From JAPYTY01 sp036338435 (lineage in GTDB: Bacteria; Acidobacteriota; UBA6911; RPQK01; JADFOI01), in assembly GCA_036338435.1 (NCBI GenBank), contig JAYZCG010000024.1:7962-71961 (forward strand): 64,000 nt of DNA. The letters run 5' to 3'. Below the pieces are notes generated by a model, which worked only from the letters and a program-made list of their open reading frames with translations, did no database searches and had not been told where the DNA came from. This document shows, piece by piece, positions 9,601 through 17,973 of this stretch. A program made the translations under genes and the position numbers. Numbering within the stretch: position 1 is the first letter of the stretch; every line of letters begins with the position of its first letter.

Positions 9601-9844
9601 GAAAGACACAGATTTAAGTGAGGGTGCGAGTTTGCAATTTCGGGCGGAGTTATTCAACATTCTGAACCGAAGCAACTTTGGGACCCGTGGTATGGGCTTG
9701 AATGTTTTCAGCAAAGCCATTGGAGCCCTTGACCCTGATACTGGTATCCCCACTGTTATAGGGCGAAACTCAACTGCTGGAAGAATCACGATGACCGGAA
9801 CAACGTCACGACAGATCCAGCTTGCGTTGAGAGTAGTCTTCTAG
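6626..9844 (+). CDS. TonB-dependent receptor, Oar-like, with carboxypeptidase-regulatory domain
   Basis: Outer-membrane receptor/transporter, 1072 residues from the chosen start. The ATG at 6626 is preceded by GGGGGAAG at good spacing and begins a signal peptide (MRKTNFVLCLVVFTLILAIPSVYGQ); the frame is open 21 codons further up, but that extension has no signal character. After the signal come a carboxypeptidase-regulatory-like beta domain (about residues 25-105, GTIAGTVSDSTGAVLPGVDVTV), a plug domain (residues ~110-230, LPLNNRNLVELSLLSPGV), and a large beta-barrel ending in the aromatic residue F expected for BAM insertion (LALRVVF). This architecture is typical of acidobacterial and myxobacterial Oar-like receptors. 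It follows exported amidohydrolases and is closed by a strong terminator. Ligand unknown; a peptide, glycan or ring-opened small molecule is possible. Confidence 0.93.
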   Translation: MRKTNFVLCLVVFTLILAIPSVYGQVRSGTIAGTVSDSTGAVLPGVDVTVTNTGTGQTRSLVSDDEGRYSAPALDLGNYEVRAELVGFQTAVRSGLTVSVGQEALVNLTLSIGEISEEIVVTGEAPLVNTTSATLSDVIDEKQVHELPLNNRNLVELSLLSPGVVQARTASYTGQTTSPAAVKISMGGARIYMTGYLLDGTDITDSSRSSGVGGSAGSLFGVETVREFNVISNNYSAEYSRFAGGVISLVTKSGTNDFHGSAFWFHRNDNFDARNYFDRATQPEFKRHQLGGTIGGPIAKDKSFFFFSFEGFRQNTGRSQTAYVATAKARKGDVDGDGVAEITVNPKILPFLALYPLPNGKDLGNGRGEYYSTGEEPVNEDFITARWDHNFSDSDSLFVRYTLSDGDRELPGSLPVSGWLSDSYANYVTIEEKHIFSPNLINTFRVGFQRTTWSQAIPTDDPCGGNCDGNPLRLSARDGEGFGQFVVSGGFTNLGGWLAGKNVTNMFSYSDDLFLTHGKHSIKAGVNVNRYQNNDKFDGWPGGRYTFTSLSTFLQAKPNEWRGKLNGAVSLRGNRQWVFGGYLQDDIKVTPTLTLNVGVRYEASSEPQEVNGFKHTLGKDPLNAGQPTNDKFFVNPSKMNFAPRLGVAWDPFGNGKTSVRAGYGIFHDTILFYQYANSMRRNCPINTTQFKRGVVTFPRPNVPEAPPKACILGPFTSFQAIEFYPHQPYMQQFNLSLQQDLGAGITMTTAFVGSKGTHLLGHRNINTAKPIGTLNGTKYFGNSGPALPRRNSNYGDITYWEYGYDSNYRGLSASLRKRFENSLQFQFSYTWGKSLDTNTRANVGDVSGSASEPQDTYDVSSNYGPSDHHVEHSMRFNWAYALPGADLTGAARTLLSGWQIQGIVSMNTGSPLQVNLGGGAGLTDYNRDRARGQERPDVAPGREPNSVRNNGRDPEKYFDPTAYALHAKGTYGNAGRNPLIGPGVATLDISFLKDTDLSEGASLQFRAELFNILNRSNFGTRGMGLNVFSKAIGALDPDTGIPTVIGRNSTAGRITMTGTTSRQIQLALRVVF

Positions 9845-9873
9845 ATTCACAGCAAAATGTTGTAAACAAAAAA

Positions 9874-9906
9874 AGGCGCCTCGCCGTAAGCGGGGCGCCT
9901 TTTTTT
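9874..9906 (+). terminator. Rho-independent terminator of the TonB receptor gene
   Basis: AGGCGCC (9874-9880) pairs with GGCGCCT (9894-9900); a T-G wobble and CGC/GCG extend the stem to 11 pairs around a CGTAA loop. The stem is followed by a T run to 9906 and preceded by an A run, so it may also act on the opposite strand for the metallophosphoesterase gene. Confidence 0.92.
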
Positions 9907-9973
9907 GTGTTTATCTTTCGAGATCTCTTCGTCTTGCCCTTATGCCCTTCTGAATGTTTACAAGGACTACTCT

Positions 9974-11065
9974 CTAGTTCATGTCATAGCGAAATACGAA
10001 TGAATGTTCGGGATCATCGCGCAGCCTAAAACCGATCACACCAGCGGTGCGCGGTGTGAGACGAGAATCAAAATATCCTGCCTCCGTAAAATGGTTGTAT
10101 GCATCCGTATAGCCGCCGAGTCTAAGAGGCGTATCCGGTACTACGTAAACCAAGTTCTTGCTCGGCACAAACGTCAAGATGCGCAACCAACCGTATCCCG
10201 TAGTCTGATAGTTCGTGAGAATTTGATGGACCTTATTCCCATGATCTCCTGTGCTTATTAGATATCCGGCGCCATCCCCAAGAGTGTGTCCGCTGACAAC
10301 CAGAAAAATGTTTTTGTGTAGTTTGACCAACTTGTTCCACATCTCTTCCCCGTCATTTGCCTCTAAAACGTATTGGCCAACGTAATTGTATGGCGTCCAG
10401 CAATCATCACTCTCTAGATCGCGGGCAGGATCGCCGACACGAAGATCATCGTGACACAAATAGGAATGCGTCACCACAACTACACGTTTTTCAGGATGCG
10501 ATGAAACGAGTTCATTGGCCCATTCGAGCACTTTGTCTCGTGGGCCAAATTCGAGGTGAAGCACCATAAACTCCAAATCATTGACGTCAAAAAACGTATA
10601 GTTGTTCTCATTTCCTTCTCCGTAGTGGCCGCCATACCACTGCTCATTTTTAAATCGTTCTGGTCCGAAATAGGCATTAAAACGTGTTGTATTGCGAGCC
10701 GCCACATCACTTAGAGTTCCAAAATCATGATTTCCAACAGTCAACGCGTATGGGATTTTTGTCTCATCAAGCATTTCATATGAGCGAGATGCCCATTTCC
10801 ATTCCTCTACTGCATTGGTCTGAACAATATCACCAAGATGAAGGACAAACTGGATGTTTAACTCTTCTTTGTTCCCGGCAATCCAAGCGGTTTGAGCGGG
10901 AAACATCTTTCGATTGTAGTTGTTTTCCACATACTGCTGGGTGTCTGGAAGGACAACAATGCTGAATGAAAATGGCACTGTGTTCACGAAACAAAGGATT
11001 GTAACGCTTGCAAGGATCAAAATGCCCCAGATAACAAACAAAGGGTAACTGAATTTTTTACTCAT
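9974..11065 (-). CDS. Membrane-anchored or exported metallophosphoesterase
   Basis: 363-residue calcineurin-like phosphoesterase. The ATG at 11065 has GGGAG nearby. A single hydrophobic N-terminal segment (FVIWGILILASVTILCFV) will act as a signal anchor or signal peptide, placing the enzyme outside the cytoplasm. Metal motifs in order: VVLPDTQQY (the D-x-Q form of motif I), HLGDIVQ, VGNHDFG, VVVTHSY and VSGHTLG. These are the five expected blocks of the family. It is transcribed toward the receptor gene and has no clear operon partner: 123 bases separate it from the cohesin-like gene behind it. Substrate (phosphodiester, nucleotide or other phosphate ester) cannot be told. Confidence 0.87.
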   Translation of the reverse strand: MSKKFSYPLFVIWGILILASVTILCFVNTVPFSFSIVVLPDTQQYVENNYNRKMFPAQTAWIAGNKEELNIQFVLHLGDIVQTNAVEEWKWASRSYEMLDETKIPYALTVGNHDFGTLSDVAARNTTRFNAYFGPERFKNEQWYGGHYGEGNENNYTFFDVNDLEFMVLHLEFGPRDKVLEWANELVSSHPEKRVVVVTHSYLCHDDLRVGDPARDLESDDCWTPYNYVGQYVLEANDGEEMWNKLVKLHKNIFLVVSGHTLGDGAGYLISTGDHGNKVHQILTNYQTTGYGWLRILTFVPSKNLVYVVPDTPLRLGGYTDAYNHFTEAGYFDSRLTPRTAGVIGFRLRDDPEHSFVFRYDMN

Positions 11066-11127
11066 AGATCTCCCTATGTAGTTCCAAAGTACTAGATCAA
11101 TACAATGCGTGTCACCCTTACAAGCAC

Positions 11128-11156
11128 TTCCGTCAACTCGAATCGCCCTGACGGAG
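11128..11156. repeat. Inverted repeat downstream of the second cohesin-like gene
   Basis: TCCGTCA (11129-11135) and TGACGGA (11149-11155) are perfect complements with a 13-base loop, plus one T-G wobble outside. It lies about 35 bases after the stop of the gene at 11189 on the minus strand. No T run follows, so it may be an RNA 3' end hairpin rather than a classical terminator. Confidence 0.35.
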
Positions 11157-11188
11157 ACTTTGTAACGACACTAGGAGAAAAAGGGATG

Positions 11189-11788
11189 CTAGTGCATGTA
11201 AAAAAAACAGGCGAAAACTACGGGAGCATAAGCCAAATCAACGCCGCCGGGCTCACTGCTAACCCGCGCAATCTCTTCCCCAGCAGGAGTAAAGGCGACG
11301 ACACTATTGTCCAGTGGGATGAGATGTTCTTCATTTCCCACTTCCTCAAAAGTAAATTCTTTGACCACCTTGAAGACTAGATTAGCAATGATCCCGGCAG
11401 GCAAAGTCCCAGTAGCAGAAATCGTGATTCGAACTATTTGCGCACCTTCCGGACCTTCATCAATATTAGCTTCAAGAGTTGCCCCGGAAGCTTCCAGATC
11501 AGGCGTTAGCTCGGCCCGATCAAAAGCGATCCCCCCCGTGCTAGGAAAAGAAATTTCGTTGACGATCTTACCTACACCAACCGCCGAGACATCACTCAAA
11601 GTCATCGCAATAAAAGCATCTCGAAAGGTGTTTCCACCCAAATTGGGAGAATCCCTTCCCAGAAGGACCTGCGGCGACTCCTCAAGTGGGGGGGCTTCTT
11701 GAGGCTGTGAAAAGGTAAACCAGGGCGCTTGCACCATCAGAAATGCCAACACAAGCGCTAGACACGAAAAAGACCTTTTCTGTGACAT
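11189..11788 (-). CDS. Exported cohesin-like protein with C-terminal CFFYMH tail
   Basis: 199 residues. The ATG at 11788 is preceded by AAGGA at 8 bases. Signal peptide with core LALVLAFLMVQAPWFTFSQ, a short proline/glutamate-rich linker, then one beta-rich domain of cohesin type: AFIAMTLSDVSAVGVGKIVNEISFP, GAQIVRITISATGTLPAGIIANLVFKVV. It ends FACFFYMH and stop, the last six residues being identical to those of the proteins at 3759 and 51869. It is the last gene of the minus-strand run that starts with the TAXI/TRAP transporter and lies 44 bases after the UbiD gene, so it may be co-transcribed with it. The domain is too diverged to name a ligand. Exported state and tail conservation are seen; a surface scaffold role is inference. 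Confidence 0.8.
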   Translation of the reverse strand: MSQKRSFSCLALVLAFLMVQAPWFTFSQPQEAPPLEESPQVLLGRDSPNLGGNTFRDAFIAMTLSDVSAVGVGKIVNEISFPSTGGIAFDRAELTPDLEASGATLEANIDEGPEGAQIVRITISATGTLPAGIIANLVFKVVKEFTFEEVGNEEHLIPLDNSVVAFTPAGEEIARVSSEPGGVDLAYAPVVFACFFYMH

Positions 11789-11832
11789 AGAGTCAATCCT
11801 TATGCAAAGTTAAACGACAACAAGCCCGAGCG

Positions 11833-13506
11833 TCACTCTTTATCTTTGGCAATAGCATGCTCACCGCCATGCTCTTCTAAGTATTCGGGAGTAGGACGAC
11901 TGTTGTAAGAATACCGTTGTTTGAGATCTTCATTTTTATCAATCTCCATTGTCGGTTCATACTTAATATCACCTAATCCATACTCCTCCCAGCGACTGTT
12001 AACCAAATCTTCGTCCTCCTTGGACAAAACCACTACAGGTGGGAAGGGCTGGTTGTTCCAGAAAGGCCGACCTCCCAAATCCCAATTCCTAGTGGCATCG
12101 ATCAACATCCGAGCCCATTTTCCAGAACCATATTTGACTAGATCTCGTTCCTCAAAGGGGGTGCTAGGATCTAAGACCGACCCAAAGTGAGATTCGAAAA
12201 TGTGGATGTCCTTCATGGCAGGATTGACGCGGGTACATAGTGCCCACTCTAGCTGGCCGTGATCACGAATATCAATGTCCTCGTCAACCACCATCACGTT
12301 CTTAAAAGCCCAGTTAGCGAATGACATCCCCCAAATAGCAGAAGCTACTTGCTTGGCCTGATGCCGATATTGTTGCCGGATCTGCACATAGATCATGAAA
12401 AATGGCCCATCCAGATTCATCCACACATCCGTAACACCCGGCACCCCGCATTGCTCCAAGTGATTCCAGACCAAAGCGGAACTGGATAACGAAGTGATGT
12501 ACGCATCCTCAGTGGGCCATCCTGGGCGAATACTTTCGCAAGCACCCTGAGTGATGGGATCGTCCTTGAAGGTAATGCAGTCCACCTTAGAAGTGGGCTT
12601 AGGAGAGTAAGCTCCTCCATAGTAACCACAATGCTCCGCAAAAGGACCCTCCATTCGGTAATCCTTGGGATCCCAGGACATGGTTGCTTCAATCACCATC
12701 TCGGCAGAAGCAGGAACTAACAAATCGCTTGTTTCACACTTCACTAATTCCAGCGGTTCGCCTGTTATGCCCCCATAAACATCGTACTCAGATACTAGCC
12801 GTCCAAAAGCGCTCCCAGCCAAAATGGTAATCAAGGGATTGCACCCATATACGTAGGCCACCTTCATGGGCTCTTTGCGACGGCTGAGTTTAGTGTAGTG
12901 ATCTCCCCAACCTTGTGAGGGAGCTAGTAAATTAGAAATGTGTTGCTTGCCGGCGATCATTCCTCTGTAGATCCCCATGTTGTAACGGCCTACATCTGGA
13001 TCCTGGGTAATTACTGGAGAAAAAGTGTTGATGAATTTTCCGCCATCCCACAAGTGCCACTTAGGAGTGGGAATGTCGTTGATATCAATGTCCTCGCCTT
13101 TAAGAATATTTTGCTTGCAATCGGCAGTTGAAACCTCTTTAGGAGATAGAGTTCTGTTATATCCCTCCTTCATTTTCAGAATCAGTTCCTTCCGTCCTGC
13201 ATCCTTAGGAAGACCAAAAGCGAGATTGAAGCGGCCATAAGAAGACACTGAATTGGTAAAAAGCTTGCGACACCAAGTGTTCGCGTGATCCTTTATGTTG
13301 TTGAATTGGAGTGCAACCCCATTTTTTGCTGACATACAGTAACGGGCGATGGTTCCAATTTCGCAGTCCCAATCTACTTTGGCGTCGACTTCGCGAAATT
13401 CACCTTCAGACTTTAATAATTTAATCCAATCACGAACAGTCTTAACCTCGCGAGGATCGTGGCCTCCAGGACTTTCTTTCTTGAGTTCTTTTGCAACAGT
13501 TGCCAT
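11833..13506 (-). CDS. UbiD-family decarboxylase
   Basis: 557-residue prenylated-FMN-dependent (de)carboxylase of the UbiD family, acting on unsaturated or aromatic acids. The ATG at 13506 has AAGGAG upstream. Family blocks seen: DCEIGTIARY near the N-terminus, NMGIYRGMI and an LAPSQGWGDHY block in the cofactor region, GGITGEPLELVKCE, and the active-site block EGPFAEHCGYYGG with its Glu. At the C-terminus EDIDIRDHGQLEWALCTRVNP matches the conserved VVDEDIDI..EWA.. region. At 557 residues it is longer than typical UbiD (~490). It is the fifth gene of the presumed TRAP-TAXI/ADH/amidase operon, which suggests catabolism of an imported acid. No UbiX-type cofactor synthase is in the window. Confidence 0.92.
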   Translation of the reverse strand: MATVAKELKKESPGGHDPREVKTVRDWIKLLKSEGEFREVDAKVDWDCEIGTIARYCMSAKNGVALQFNNIKDHANTWCRKLFTNSVSSYGRFNLAFGLPKDAGRKELILKMKEGYNRTLSPKEVSTADCKQNILKGEDIDINDIPTPKWHLWDGGKFINTFSPVITQDPDVGRYNMGIYRGMIAGKQHISNLLAPSQGWGDHYTKLSRRKEPMKVAYVYGCNPLITILAGSAFGRLVSEYDVYGGITGEPLELVKCETSDLLVPASAEMVIEATMSWDPKDYRMEGPFAEHCGYYGGAYSPKPTSKVDCITFKDDPITQGACESIRPGWPTEDAYITSLSSSALVWNHLEQCGVPGVTDVWMNLDGPFFMIYVQIRQQYRHQAKQVASAIWGMSFANWAFKNVMVVDEDIDIRDHGQLEWALCTRVNPAMKDIHIFESHFGSVLDPSTPFEERDLVKYGSGKWARMLIDATRNWDLGGRPFWNNQPFPPVVVLSKEDEDLVNSRWEEYGLGDIKYEPTMEIDKNEDLKQRYSYNSRPTPEYLEEHGGEHAIAKDKE

Positions 13507-13565
13507 GCTTTACTTTCTCCTTCCTCTTTTCTATAGGTGGATTATAATCAAAAAATTGCCCATTG

Positions 13566-14717
13566 CTATCCCGATCCTTTGTCCTTTTCTCCAACGTCTT
13601 CCGTTGGCTCTTCATATACCGTTATCTTTTCCTGGATTTCGGATCCTTCGGGGGCCGTTAGAATTCCTTTGTCAATCATCTGCTGAACCATTTCCTTGTA
13701 GAATTGTTTCCGCTCCGGATAAAGAGGGGGAGCAACATCGGCGTATAAATTCTTTGGCCAGGTGAATTTTTTAGCTGCCTCCAAGTATAGTTCGCCCCAT
13801 AGCTCAGCCGGAACATGCGGAAGTAAGCTGATCATCCCCTTGGTCCGAAATGTCCTGATCTCTTCAATGTTTATAACTGCGGCAGCATAGGAAATATGAG
13901 GGCGATCTACACGGGACATGATCTGTCCCTTGTAATTAACAATCATGGTATCGGAGCCGCTGGAGCCAGTCATGGATGGAACAGATTCGCTGGTGGTGTG
14001 AAACTTGGGACCATTATTGGCTGCAATCATATAACATCCGTTGTTCGCCGCATGAGCCCGGTTCATGACCTCCCAAAGTCTGATTTGCGCATGATGTTCC
14101 AAATCGCCTCCGCGGCAGAGGATCTCAGCACCGTTCATAGCCAACATCCGGCCTGTCTCACAAAAGTATCCCTCATAGCATATCATGGTCCCAATACGCC
14201 CAATAGGTGTATCAGCAACGGGATAGAAGGCATCTAGCCCAGATCCCACCTTCTCCTTCCAGATATCATATACGTCACATGGAGTAGTAGTACTCTCAGG
14301 CGTAAAAACACGACCTTTACGATGCTTGTGGATAACTTCCCCATTAGGATCTATTATGAAAGCGGTATTGAAAAACCGATCCTTGATAATATCGGGCTCT
14401 AGCGCCTTGGCCTGAGCAACAATGTAAACCCCCCATTTTTTTGCAACTTCGGATAAACGCTCCGTCTCCTCGCCAGGAATTTGGATAGCTATTTTTTTGC
14501 AAGCTTCCACGTGATCCATGCGGCTGTGCTCATCATAAAATCCCTGCAAAGCACCTTCAGACAGGACAATAAGCTTGGTAGGATAAAGTACATCCCCCAT
14601 ATAGAGGCAACCTTCGACTTGGGGGAGTAAATTCCTCAGGTTCTTCTTAATATCTGCACGGTTAGTGCATCCATAGGTTTTAGACTGAACGGCAAAGGCC
14701 AGATAGGGCTCAACCAC
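13566..14717 (-). CDS. Nitrilase-superfamily amidase (carbon-nitrogen hydrolase)
   Basis: 383-residue C-N hydrolase. The start is GTG at 14717 with GGGAGG at 8 bases. The catalytic triad is visible: Glu in LIVLSEGAL, Lys in HRKGRVF, Cys in MICYEGYF. NRAHAANNGCYMIAANNG is the usual helix and strand after the nucleophile. Length and the extended HRKGRVFTPESTTTP block resemble aliphatic amidase/formamidase relatives rather than short omega-amidases. It lies 59 bases upstream of the UbiD gene and downstream of the alcohol dehydrogenase in a one-direction cluster with a TRAP transporter. A role in releasing an acid from an amide before decarboxylation is plausible but inferred. Confidence 0.9.
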   Translation of the reverse strand: MVEPYLAFAVQSKTYGCTNRADIKKNLRNLLPQVEGCLYMGDVLYPTKLIVLSEGALQGFYDEHSRMDHVEACKKIAIQIPGEETERLSEVAKKWGVYIVAQAKALEPDIIKDRFFNTAFIIDPNGEVIHKHRKGRVFTPESTTTPCDVYDIWKEKVGSGLDAFYPVADTPIGRIGTMICYEGYFCETGRMLAMNGAEILCRGGDLEHHAQIRLWEVMNRAHAANNGCYMIAANNGPKFHTTSESVPSMTGSSGSDTMIVNYKGQIMSRVDRPHISYAAAVINIEEIRTFRTKGMISLLPHVPAELWGELYLEAAKKFTWPKNLYADVAPPLYPERKQFYKEMVQQMIDKGILTAPEGSEIQEKITVYEEPTEDVGEKDKGSG

Positions 14718-14854
14718 GGAAGAAACCTCCCAACAAAATACTCAGTTGCCACATCTTTTTGGATCTCACGACGGCTTAATATTTGCTCACCCTCCCCGTC
14801 TGTGTCAACCCAAAAGCCGTGGCATGCAGGGGATTTGATGAAAATCAGCCTAAG

Positions 14855-15958
14855 TTAGAGGGTCGGATCGATAACGGCCTTAACGCACTTGAGGGCTTCA
14901 ACATCTTCCAGCGCCGAGGTACTTTCCGCCAAGCCATACCGATGGGTAACGGCATCCTGTAAGGACAGGCTTTCATTGTGGGCGCTTAGCAGTTGGATAA
15001 CCCGATGCAGATGTTTAGGTTCCCAAAAAACCGACCCGAAAAGCTGCATGTTTTTGCGGACGATTAAACTAGGATTGATCGGCACCGGTCCCAGATCTGA
15101 AAAAACTCCCATCACGAGATATCTTCCGAAAGTCTTAACCAATTCTAGTCCTTCTCCCACAGCCTCTGGGAACCCTGTGGCTTCAATTACTAGATTCGCT
15201 TCGCCGATCGCATCTTTTGTTGCCAGGATTCGAGACTCGGAATCTCCCAATTCCGAAATGTCTACCGTGATGTCGGCCCCTAACCTCTTTGCTAACTCTA
15301 GACGCGATGGAGGCGCACCCATCACGACAATAGGTGAAGCCCCCCCCAACTTAGCCAAAACTAGACAGGAAAGCCCCACCGGACCCGCGCCCTGGATGAC
15401 TACCGATTCACCCGGCTGCACCCCACTCATCACGTCAAATCCACGAACTGCGGTGGGAAATCCACAACCGAAAGCAATCGCAGCTTCAGCCGGAACAGAG
15501 TCTGGAATCTTGAAAAAAAACGACTTGCTAGTGAGAAAGACATATTCAGAATAGCCACCCGTCAGATGCGGATAATCAGCACAGGAATAGCTCCAACCGT
15601 AGGATCGTCGAGCAATACATCCTGTGGTGTCTTTTTCGATGACACAGGCATGACATTGGCCGCAAGGATGCCCTGCTACCCAGAAGATGGTGTCGCCTTC
15701 TTTGACTGGCTCCCCCACGCTGTCAGTTTTTCGATCCGAGGCAATTTTATCAATCCGTCCTACACTCTCATGACCCAGGATGACTGGAACTGGCATTCCC
15801 TTGACATGGCCTCTCCAGCAGTGAGGATCGGTTCCGCATACACCTGAAAGAACAGTTTTTACTAAAACACAGCCCTCTTTTAGTTCAGGAATGTCAAATT
15901 CCTTAACTGGCAGAGGTTCATTAGCATTCTCAAAAACAACAGCTTTAGACTTAGCCAT
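14855..15958 (-). CDS. Zinc-dependent medium-chain alcohol dehydrogenase
   Basis: 367 residues from the ATG at 15958, which has AAAGGGGG at 6 bases; the frame extends 21 codons further up to 16021 without better support. MDR-family NAD(P)-dependent dehydrogenase. Catalytic zinc ligands are in SGVCGTDPHCWRGH and GHESVG. Four structural-zinc cysteines lie in HPCGQCHACVIEKDTTGC. The Rossmann glycines are in VIQGAGPVGLSCLVLAKLGG. Typical family length is 340-380. It sits between the TRAP permease gene and the nitrilase-type gene, same strand, so it is probably part of one catabolic operon. Substrate alcohol or aldehyde unknown. Confidence 0.92.
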   Translation of the reverse strand: MAKSKAVVFENANEPLPVKEFDIPELKEGCVLVKTVLSGVCGTDPHCWRGHVKGMPVPVILGHESVGRIDKIASDRKTDSVGEPVKEGDTIFWVAGHPCGQCHACVIEKDTTGCIARRSYGWSYSCADYPHLTGGYSEYVFLTSKSFFFKIPDSVPAEAAIAFGCGFPTAVRGFDVMSGVQPGESVVIQGAGPVGLSCLVLAKLGGASPIVVMGAPPSRLELAKRLGADITVDISELGDSESRILATKDAIGEANLVIEATGFPEAVGEGLELVKTFGRYLVMGVFSDLGPVPINPSLIVRKNMQLFGSVFWEPKHLHRVIQLLSAHNESLSLQDAVTHRYGLAESTSALEDVEALKCVKAVIDPTL

Positions 15959-16047
15959 AAGGCCCCCTTTCTTGGACAAAACGCGGTGCCTATCGTTGAT
16001 CATCGCCTCCCAATTTGTCAAGACGGATTGGGTGAGATGGATGACCC

Positions 16048-17973
16048 CTAGGCTCTACTCTTTTTGAACTCAACCATCACTAGGACAACCGACACCACTG
16101 CCCCAAATGCTTCCAGAATCCAGCCTAGGGAAAATATTTGAGATGGAACTAACAGGGCCAACCCCCCGACAATCAATGAGGTACGAATAAAAAAGGTCAG
16201 CGGCCGCATCAGATAACCAATAATTCCCGCCGAGACAAGCCAAATTCCAAACAGTGCCGTGATCCCATCTCGAGCAATTTCAAAAACTGTCCCCTGTAGG
16301 AGAAGGCTTGGGGCAAAAACAAAAAGGAACGGAACCACCAAGCCAGGCCAGCCAAATCGTACTGCTGCGACAGCTGTTTTCATAGGACTAGCCTGCGCCA
16401 GATTTGCAGCCGTAAAGGCGGCTAAGGCTACAGGAGGGGTGATCATTGACATACACCCGAAGTAAAGAACAAACATATGGGCTGCGAGGGGCATGACCCC
16501 CAGCTGAATCATGGGCGGCGCCGCTAGAGTTGCTAGTAAGAAATAGATGGCAGTTGTAGGCATCCCCATCCCAAGAATAATACACACTAGAGAAGTCAAA
16601 GCTAATAGCAAGAGGAGACTGCTTTCGCCAAACTGCACTAACACAAAGGTGAGCCCAAAGCCCATCCCCGTGACATCTACGATACCTATGATCATGCCAG
16701 CAGCACCACCAATGACCACAACTTGAGCTGAGGACACCCCGGTTATCTTAAGTGATTCTAAGACATCTGCTGGCCGTAACCGCGAACCATGATAAGTAAA
16801 GACAAGTCCCAACAAAATAATGGATCCAGCAGCATAAAGACCAGCAGTTTCAGGAGTGAGATTGAACTGAAACAAAGCGACCATTAGCACTAGAAAAGGC
16901 ACGAGAAAATACCAGCCCTCCCGCAAAACTTTTTGAAGCGGAGGGATCTCCGTGTCTTCGATGGCGCCAATCCCTTCCCTAACAGCTTCCAGATCTGCTT
17001 GAACAAAAACAGAAAAATAGTAAAGGATGGAAGGGACAATGGCCGCCAACACCACATCTCCATAGGGAATCCCCAAAAACTCAGCCATCAGGAAGGCTGC
17101 TGCTCCCATGACAGGCGGCATGAGTTGTCCACCGGTTGATGCACAAGCTTCTAAAGCCCCACTTACACTAGCCTTATAACCACTTTTTCGCATCAACGGA
17201 ATCGTAACAACTCCGGTTGAGGCCACATTAGCCACAGCACTTCCTGAAATAGATCCAAACAAAGCCGATGCAAAAACCCCCACTTTTCCAGATCCGCCGC
17301 GGGAGTGGCCCATTAGAGAAGCAGCTAAATCACTAAAAAAGAGTGAGCCCCCGGAACGTAACAAGAGCTGTCCCATGAAAACAAAGATGATGACAATCGT
17401 TGAAATAATCCTCAAAGGAAGACCTAACAACGCCGTGTTATCAACGCCTAAGAATGAAAACAACTCTAAAAATTCCATAGATCGGCCAGACAGTTTCCCC
17501 GGAATCAAATGACCCACAAGCCCATAGGTCATGAAGATGAGCAACACAGAGAGAATGCTCCAGCCGGTAGTACGTCGCAGCGCTTCAACCGACAACAAAA
17601 CTAGAATGGTGCCCACTACAGTGGTTTCCACAGGTCGAAAGAAAAACTCATCAGCTAAGATAGGATAGCGGACTGCCACATAAATTCCCGTGGACAAACC
17701 CATAATAGCTAGTCCCCAGTCATACCAACCAACACTGCTCTGAGTTCGCTGATCAGAAGTGCCCAACAAAGCCATAGCTAGACCTAGGGCTAGAATCATA
17801 ACCAGGGCTTGCTCGGGATAGAGAATGAAGCCAAACCGATAAGGGAGTTCTGCCGCCCAGGCAACCGCTACCAGAGCAAGCAGTCCGCCAAGAACCGGAT
17901 TCAGCCGTGTAGCCAGCGTCGAACTGGGCTCAGAATTGATGTCGACATTGTCCGTGCCTAGTTTCTTTTCCAA
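16048..17973 (-). CDS. TRAP transporter fused permease (DctQM-type, TAXI-linked)
   Basis: 641-residue multi-spanning inner-membrane protein combining the small (4 TM) and large (12 TM) TRAP subunits, the usual form in TAXI-TRAP systems. The start is TTG at 17973 inside the end of the upstream gene (16-base overlap), with AAGGA about 10 bases before it. Large-subunit hallmarks: GSISGSAVANVASTGVVTIP, GGQLMPPVMGAAAFLMAEF, GMGMPTTAIYFLLATLAAP and YFGCMSMITPPVALAAF. It imports solutes by sodium symport in the family. Overlap with the binding-protein gene shows they are translated together. The following dehydrogenase, amidase and UbiD genes suggest an organic acid substrate; this is inference. Confidence 0.93.
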   Translation of the reverse strand: MEKKLGTDNVDINSEPSSTLATRLNPVLGGLLALVAVAWAAELPYRFGFILYPEQALVMILALGLAMALLGTSDQRTQSSVGWYDWGLAIMGLSTGIYVAVRYPILADEFFFRPVETTVVGTILVLLSVEALRRTTGWSILSVLLIFMTYGLVGHLIPGKLSGRSMEFLELFSFLGVDNTALLGLPLRIISTIVIIFVFMGQLLLRSGGSLFFSDLAASLMGHSRGGSGKVGVFASALFGSISGSAVANVASTGVVTIPLMRKSGYKASVSGALEACASTGGQLMPPVMGAAAFLMAEFLGIPYGDVVLAAIVPSILYYFSVFVQADLEAVREGIGAIEDTEIPPLQKVLREGWYFLVPFLVLMVALFQFNLTPETAGLYAAGSIILLGLVFTYHGSRLRPADVLESLKITGVSSAQVVVIGGAAGMIIGIVDVTGMGFGLTFVLVQFGESSLLLLLALTSLVCIILGMGMPTTAIYFLLATLAAPPMIQLGVMPLAAHMFVLYFGCMSMITPPVALAAFTAANLAQASPMKTAVAAVRFGWPGLVVPFLFVFAPSLLLQGTVFEIARDGITALFGIWLVSAGIIGYLMRPLTFFIRTSLIVGGLALLVPSQIFSLGWILEAFGAVVSVVLVMVEFKKSRA

